From Bimastos eiseni (Eukaryota > Annelida > Clitellata > Crassiclitellata > Lumbricidae), in contig OY365817.1 of NCBI GenBank assembly GCA_959347315.1, forward strand, positions 1,675,537 through 1,739,536: 64,000 nucleotides of DNA, in the 5' to 3' direction. Position 1 is the stretch's first letter; each line of letters opens with the position of its first letter. A program made the translations under genes and the position numbers. The notes beneath the pieces are model-generated. The model was given only the letters and a program-made list of their open reading frames with translations, ran no database searches and was not told where the DNA came from. Of this stretch, positions 58,315 through 64,000 are shown piece by piece.

Positions 58315-59437
58315 CAGCAACAGTTATTATTAGCTTTTAACTGTGCATTTATTAAGCTCCACTATCTAATGACTGGATAAAAATCGAAGGCACCGAATAA
58401 AAATACACTTTTTAAAATATCACAACAAAGTAAACTGATAAGCCAGTTATTATTGAAATACACAAGTAGTTCGAGTTCACAGCAAAGCATCATATTGAAA
58501 ATAAATTGGAATTTATTTACATGCTGTTTTAAAGCAAACTAAATAAAAAGTGTGCAGATACTTGAGCATCTCAAATACTCAGAGTACTTGGATACTGAGT
58601 GCTTCTTTAGTACCAGTCTACAGTAGTCATCTGTGTCAGAGTCTTGTTGAAGACATATATGACGCTTAGCTACTTATAAAAGCATAATTTAGGAAAGCAG
58701 GATAAGCTAAATCTAGAGAAATCTGCAACTACCTCGTTAGAATTGATCAACCAGTTTGGCACATGGAATAGAACATAGATAACTCACACAGACATCATAC
58801 TTTCAACTACTAATCGCATCAAGCAATGCATACAACATAAAAAAGTAATATAGCTATTTATAATAGAGTTTACTAAAAACATAACCTACAAAGGAGCTAC
58901 ATATTTTAGTACACATTCTAATGCAGCCCTTTGCAGGTGTCTTGAAATCACAATGAACAAGCAACGCATTCAGCTGCACATCTGTTATTTCATAACTTCC
59001 GAAATTTGAAGAAGTTTGTTGGATGGTGTAAGATCTACCTGTGTGGAACAGGACATCATCACACTGGCTCAGATTATATCTTCTGGTTAAGATATATTTT
59101 TCTCATGTGCAGCATTCTGAAATCAGTTTATGTTTAATTCAGATTCATTTTCCTTGTTGATACAAACAACATTGAATCATCAACCTCATTTGTGGATTTA
59201 ATCGATAAAAATGCTTGAGGCCACTGCAACTATGATGACCCTAAGCCTCACTTACTTAAAGCCCTAAAAAACCTTTATTGTTTATTGTTATTATTATTAT
59301 TATAATCATCATGCAGTTATTGAGCATCACACATTAGTGATAGTGGTGAGCAACTGTGATTGAATTACTTGTTCAAGAAGATCCCTACACAACAATAATC
59401 TCAGAAGATGTTCGAAACTGTGCACTTTCTGCGCTTC

Positions 59438-59556
59438 AATTCTAACCAATCAGCTACTGTGTCCCAAATTCTAACCAATCAGCTTCTGTGTCCCAAATTC
59501 TAACCAATCAGCTACTGTGTCCCAATTTCCAACCAATCAGCTACTGTGTCCCATCA
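59438..59556. repeat. 29-bp tandem repeat, four copies
   Basis: CTAACCAATCAGCTACTGTG plus TCCCAAATT, four times. Confidence 0.93.
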
Positions 59557-59615
59557 CATCTGTTAGAAGTTGGTATTTTCATGTACCCTTGTCAAGAACC
59601 TGACAAGCAACATGC

Positions 59616-59762
59616 CTTAGTATTATAATAAAGTTTAATTAATTATTATTAACTAGTATCATAATTAAGTTTAATTAATTATCATTATTAACTAATATTA
59701 TAATTAAGTTTAATTAATTATTATTATTAACTAGTATTATAATAAAGTTTAATTAATTACGA
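59616..59762. repeat. About 45-bp AT-rich tandem repeat, three copies
   Basis: ATAATAAAGTTTAATTAATT followed by ATTATTAACTAGTAT, repeated three times with small changes. Confidence 0.9.
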
Positions 59763-60358
59763 CAATGGAGAAATGATTACTCATTCCTCAAATGTGAACA
59801 GCGGGCAATCATGCATAAAAAATGAAATATTACTAGCATAAGTAATAATAATAATAATGAAACTAGACATTCCAGATCAAGTCTTTTCATACAATTGTTT
59901 ATTACTGCTTACTATTCCAGTGAAAAATATATCTTAACAAATAAAAGCAATAGCAATAATAATCCAGGTATTTTTTTAATTCCAGGGCATCAGTTTACCC
60001 TACATAATATAACAATAACTAACAATAACTTAAGCAATTCTCTTGAGAACATTTAGATCTCAATGGATTATATGTCACAGGGAAAAATAAAAATAATAAT
60101 AATATCTTGAAAATAAAAACCTGTGCAAATACTCAGCAAATTGAACTTTGTTGTAACATTCTTCCCAGCTCCAAATCCAAAAAAATGCGCATTCACAGGA
60201 CACAGAGTTGATCTAATCGTTCCAGGACTTTAAAAAAATTGTTCTACCATCAAGAGGAATTTAGTTTCTTCGAATGTCACGCAACACGGGCCAGCACCTA
60301 TACATATGAGAGCGGTGATAAAGTTTTTTGAAGATGGAAGGACAACCATTCATTTCTG

Positions 60359-60397
60359 CTAGACCATTCCTTGCGGTTCGCCAATCAAGCCGACAAG
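60359..60397 (-). CDS. GOLT1: GOLT1 exon 5, stop
   Basis: Acceptor TTCCAG. The exon encodes LVGLIGEPQGMV and a TAG stop. The terminal GxxxxMV matches the family C-terminus. A possible AATAAA poly(A) signal on the minus strand lies at 59898-59903, about 455 nt past the stop. Confidence 0.92.
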   Translation of the reverse strand, partial: LVGLIGEPQGMV

Positions 60398-63206
60398 CTG
60401 GAATAGAAAACCAAACACGATTAATTTTGCAAAGAAGAAATTAAACAGCAAGATATTGCATAATAGAGGAAAACATTGGACAGAAATGGAGTTTAGCTGG
60501 CAAGTCTGTAACAAACTCGAGCAGCAAAACAAAGGCAGGGAGACAAAAAAGAGAGTGTTAAAAAGATTATGTAAACTAGGATGTATATAACAAAGCTTGG
60601 ACTAACAACGAGCAAATCCCCGGGTAAGACAAATGACCAAGAACGAGACTATCTGGTCGTTATCCCTGCTATCAGATGGTTAGGGTCAGGAAGTGAAGAT
60701 GATGTTGAGAAATAAGATTGGACAAAGTGTTTCTAACTATCATAGATATCTTGAAGTGGCAATGACATGAGTTCTTAATGAATGAATGAGAACTAACATG
60801 GCCTTGATGCACTACCGATATAACCTTGCATTACCTTGGCCAGTCGCATAAAGAGAATAACTGCAAGCAATACTTACATAACTGATACCTGGAAAGTTCA
60901 TGAACATGCCTAGAATTGGAACCCTTCGTAAAAAGTTGACAGCAACTGGCAGAAAACCGCTGCAAAGAAACACAATAGATTCCATTGAACAACCTTTCCC
61001 AGAGCCATAAAAAAAGTAAGCACGAAGAAAACTACAAGTCATATTTAACCTTTTAACGACCAGCGTTATTGATTATGCCTTACGTTTTGCTATGCTGTGG
61101 TCGATAACGAATTAAGCTCACCTGATGCTGGCATTAGAGAAAAATTGCCAGTCACTCCTTATTGATCCAACTAGTGCTAGACTAATACCTGCAGTCAGTG
61201 GTTAGCTGGGCTCGACTGTGAATTGAGAGGTTGGGGGTTCAAATCAATGCTATTTTTTCCAACATTCACTGATCGATAAACACGATCGGATCGATAAATA
61301 AACATGATCCGATCGAAAAACAAAAATTATCATGAGGATGATGATCAATAGGTATCGATCTCTTTCAGCTTGCACACATCCTAGTATATGTTCATTGCCA
61401 CAGGTTTGCTGGAAAAAAATGACTTCATGGAAATGGAATCAGAAGCCGGAATATACTTTACCTAAATAGAAGAAAGAATCCGTACAGCTCCACAATCATG
61501 CCGATCACTGGCCAGCCGATGAGGACCACAGCAATGCCACCGAAAAACGCGGCCGTACCTCGAAGTTTGTGCTTCTGAAAGAAAAACCTTGATGTTCGCT
61601 CGAGTCCAATCACAAACGTCAGACCAGAAATGAAGAGAATCTGACAAAAGAAACAGAAAACAACACTGAACAATGCAATTTTAAATCTCATCTCACCAAT
61701 GACTTTCTATAAATTATGAGGTCATTCTGCTTTTTTAAACGATACAACATAAAAAACAGTGCTGCACCTTCTCAGTTATTGACCTTTCCACCTGGAACAA
61801 ACTCCCGTTAGAGATACGACTATCGCTAAGGAGTCATGAGACTTTTTTGCACGTTTGCTTAACCCTTTAACGACCAGCGCGTAGTAAAACATAAGGCATT
61901 TTCCGCGGACCAGGACTGTTCTTGGTTGTTGTGCTTTCTCGGTGGCTGGACCCAGGTTCTGGAACTTCCTCTCTGTGTCTGTCTGTTCTGCTCAATCTCT
62001 TTCTTTGTTTCAATCTTGACTTAAAACCCTCCTTTTTCAGTTGGCATATCATCTGTAGGCTTTCTCTCTATCTTGACGATCTGACCTCTTGGAACTGACC
62101 TGATTACGACGTGGATTTGATGCGCCATCGATTGATGCACTCCCATTAGACACAGGCGCAATAAAAGTGCTGATTATTATTAATAATAATTATCAATAAC
62201 ACTGGTCATTAAAGGGTTAAGACTAATTTCTACCGCCGTCGTCGGGCTGGGAGCGCTTTTGAGCAGACCTCATGAGCACTTCTGCATGGAGGGATTTTCC
62301 CTATCCTCAGTGGGCAAATGTCCGGGCCAGCTCCTCATGTTACTCATTCTTTGAAGACGTTTATCTTCCCCAGGGCTTCTGCACTAAAGAGAGCCTCTAA
62401 ACAGTCCATACTGAAAATGTGCCTGAGATTTAATAACATGGCAATCATTAATTTAATCAATTGTGCTAAACATATTATATAAAACCCATATCCTTCAAGT
62501 GTACTCACATTTCCAATTGCCAATAAACCTTTATCAAAAAATAAGATGACACCAAGAAACAGAAAGGCAATGCCAAAGCCAGCAAGGCCAACCCCAATCT
62601 CTGAAAACAAAGAAAACCATATGGATACATACATTTCTAACTGGTCTTCAGAAATCTTGCCTGTCACCTTTCCATCAGACTCGTAAGATCACAGCTTCGT
62701 TCGTTTGCGACTGCGTACACCTCACTGTGTCAAGTGGTCATGACTTCGAAATTCGAATGTTTTTGATGTCCTACTCTTTATTTCTGCCTATAGTAACACT
62801 CATTTTTATAGCCCCTTTCAAACCTGGCTACCAGAAGCAGAGAATTTCCAGTCGATTGGTTTTGTCTTTAAATAGCATGAAATGTGAAACACTGTTTTCA
62901 CAAACCCCAAAGTACAGAGCAAGTTATGACAAATTCGAAACGTTCCACTGTCCTGAGCCAATCATAGAAAAGTTTGAAAGTTGTCCGATAAACACTTCCA
63001 CAGTGTAACGGCACTAGATCTACCACTATTTCCGTAGTTTTAAACAATAACAGCTGTGTGTCATAAAAAGTATTAATGTCCTCATTCATTCATTCAAGCT
63101 TACAAATTACAAACATAACACAATGCCGACGCAGATGACGTGGCGATGATACACAAGAAACTGCAATCCAAATGAACTCACTCTGAAAATCTGTTACTGG
63201 CAACAT
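60359..63206 (-). CDS. GOLT1: GOT1/GOLT1 vesicle transport protein, complete five-exon gene
   Basis: Coding exons in transcript order are 63182-63206, 62509-62600, 61462-61640, 60878-60959 and 60359-60397. They sum to 417 nt, giving 138 residues plus a stop, the length I know for vertebrate GOLT1B. Every junction is GT-AG and phases match. The protein starts MLPVTDFQKIGVGL, then has hydrophobic spans at about residues 12-30, 40-55, 70-88 and 95-112. It keeps the family blocks FFDKGLLAIGN, FVIGLER, FFFQKHK, LIGWPVIGMI, YGFFLLF and RRVP, and ends GEPQGMV, like the GESNNMV end of the human protein. GOT1 proteins are small four-span membrane proteins of the early Golgi and COPII vesicles, needed for ER-to-Golgi traffic. 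The choice between paralogues GOLT1A and GOLT1B is not resolvable here. One oddity is Ser in place of the usual Arg at the exon 3/4 junction (FLLFSGFLPV). Confidence 0.96.
60878..60959 (-). CDS. GOLT1: GOLT1 exon 4
   Basis: Acceptor TTTGCAG, donor GTAAGT. It encodes GFLPVAVNFLRRVPILG and the following NFPGISY, the fourth span region. The junction codon reads Ser (AG+C), where the family usually has Arg. Confidence 0.94.
61046..61118. mobile_element. Short hairpin relative of the 61.86-kb TIR element
   Basis: TTAACCTTTTAACGACCAGC followed closely by TGCTGTGGTCGATAACGAAT forms a 73-bp imperfect hairpin. Both arms match the ends of the element at 61859-62221, including an ATGCCTTAYGTTTTRCTA block. 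Located in GOLT1 intron 3. Confidence 0.5.
61462..61640 (-). CDS. GOLT1: GOLT1 exon 3
   Basis: Acceptor TTGTCAG, donor GTAAAG. It encodes the second and third hydrophobic spans, including FVIGLERTSRFFFQKHK and LIGWPVIGMI, and ends in FLLF plus two bases. Confidence 0.96.
61859..62221. mobile_element. TIR element (MITE-like) in GOLT1 intron 2
   Basis: TTAACCCTTTAACGACCAGC at 61860 and its inverted counterpart GGTCATTAAAGGGTTAAG ending at 62221 bound 363 bp. The interior is occupied by a LINE tail. Confidence 0.5.
61881..62198 (+). pseudogene. CR1-like LINE tail inside an inverted-repeat element
   Basis: Plus-strand frames read SRWLDPGSGTSSLCLSVLLN and NLDLKPSFFSWHII, an RT C-terminal end, then the GATTACGACGTGGATTTGAT tail. 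It sits between inverted copies of TTAACCCTTTAACGACCAG in GOLT1 intron 2. Confidence 0.55.
62509..62600 (-). CDS. GOLT1: GOLT1 exon 2
   Basis: Acceptor TTTTCAG, donor GTGAGT, phase 2-in and 0-out. It encodes the first membrane span and ends in FFDKGLLAIGN, which is near-invariant in the family. Confidence 0.95.
63182..63206 (-). CDS. GOLT1: GOLT1 exon 1 (25 nt)
   Basis: This exon encodes MLPVTDFQ plus the first base of a Lys codon, followed by a GTGAGT donor. It is far too short to stand out as an open frame. It is supported by the match to the N-terminus of the family (a short stretch ending TDxQKIG) and by exact phase with exon 2. Confidence 0.9.
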
Positions 63207-63584
63207 TGTTTGGCTAAGGCATATAAATACAGATAGTTGCGAAAATTTTAAACTACGAGAAGGTCAAAAAACACTTTAAATGCTGTTACTTTAAACAAAA
63301 ACTACAGAACGTCAAAGACCGCCATCTTTGGCGGATATAAACCAACGACCAGATATAAACAGTGGGAAGCAGTAGTGGAACTCGACAAAGTTGAATTTTA
63401 GAAAACTGCTAGGTAAAATTTGTCCTGCGTATAGACATCGTATATTACATATAGTATTATATGATGTATATGGTTCTGCGCCTATCTTAGCTAGCAACAA
63501 TTGTGAGTTATGCGTCAAAAATGGAATCACAATGAAAATGCAGAATCGAACTGAGATTTTAAGTAGAATTTACTGGTATGAGCA

Positions 63585-64000
63585 ATCGTAATCTCAGCAT
63601 TTCTACAGCGCCCACAAAAGTGAAGTCGCTGGAACCAGCTTATTCAGAGGTGCTTAATCAAAACAGAATCGATAGGCAGGGGGTCAAATCCAGAGAGTCA
63701 GGCAGGCAGACAGGTAGACGGCTAAGGTGGATGGTGTTTGTAATTGAAACGGCGAGGGAGATAGGAGGAAGAGGAGGAATCAAGATAGGATTTGCGAAAG
63801 AGCAGTGCTTTGAGTTGTGAGTGAAAAACCTGTGGGGAGATAGCTAGAGGTGAGGTGTTTGTAAATTCGTGGGACGGATCGGATATTTGTCTTAATGCTG
63901 GAGGAAGTTTGTTCCAAAGAGGCGGGACAGCATGGCTGGACATGTAGGCCACAGTTGCAGAGTTCTACAAGTCACTAGTTTTTCTGTACTCTTAATTAGC
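63585..64000 (-). pseudogene. LINE 3' end running off the window
   Basis: The minus strand reads SSHAVPPLWNKLPPALRQIS and PLAISPQVFHSQLKALLF. The 3' flank is AACCAGCTTATTCAGAGGTG and CAGCGCCCACAAAAGTGAAG. The same family occurs at 39020 and, as a tail only, at 800. Confidence 0.65.

Larger units (their letters stand above)
58315..60358. other. Region 3' of GOLT1
   Basis: AT-rich, no coding pattern beyond two tandem arrays. The part nearest the stop may be the GOLT1 3' UTR, with a possible AATAAA at 59898-59903 (minus). The remainder is unassigned. Confidence 0.5.

Noticed and set aside
61189..61250. Possible tRNA or SINE head (CAGTGGTTAGCTGGG, GGGGTTCAAATC)
   Set aside because: A- and B-box-like motifs are spaced roughly right, but no body or second copy was found and no cloverleaf could be drawn.
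62727..63008. 93-codon plus-strand frame
   Set aside because: Lies in GOLT1 intron 1 on the opposite strand, with no splice support or recognised homology.

Overview
This is animal (metazoan) nuclear DNA. Coding sequence is split into short exons with GT-AG introns. Introns and intergenic DNA are AT-rich and full of microsatellites, minisatellites, a tRNA-derived SINE and eroded CR1/L2-like LINE tails. One intact gene, the Golgi transport protein GOT1/GOLT1, has the animal length and exon layout. The repeat content would fit an invertebrate, but I cannot name a phylum from the sequence.

Layout. Positions 1 to about 23 kb hold no convincing gene. This stretch is repeat-rich: a 22-bp minisatellite cut by the left window edge, a 1-kb 16-bp minisatellite at 10.3-11.3 kb, many short microsatellites, two SINE copies, several LINE 3' remnants and a few weak exon-like or eroded reading frames. 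From 55,930 down to 23,488 the minus strand carries one large gene that I could assemble by eye as about 33 exons (about 1,374 codons) using splice signals and reading-frame phase. I do not recognise the family. It has a conserved-looking N-terminal part with a CxxC-x8-CxxC cluster, a long Ser/Glu/Lys-rich middle built from small phase-1 cassette exons, a globular piece around 33-34 kb, coiled-coil-prone exons around 29-32 kb and an EF-hand-like helical C-terminus. Three places remain uncertain: the end of exon 19, the tentative exon 22, and the GC donor of exon 8. The introns hold a 1.1-kb hAT-like element with a perfect 8-bp target duplication, SINEs, LINE tails and several minisatellites.

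From 63,206 down to 60,359, also on the minus strand, lies a complete five-exon GOT1/GOLT1 gene (138 residues). Its first exon is only 25 nt. Its second intron holds an inverted-repeat element surrounding a LINE tail. Between the two genes (56.0-60.3 kb) are (AT)n and (GT)n tracts, a 72-bp by five tandem array and smaller tandem repeats. The last 0.4 kb is another LINE 3' end running off the window.

The two genes share strand only. Nothing in the sequence links their functions. GOT1 acts in ER-Golgi vesicle traffic. The large gene's role is unknown.
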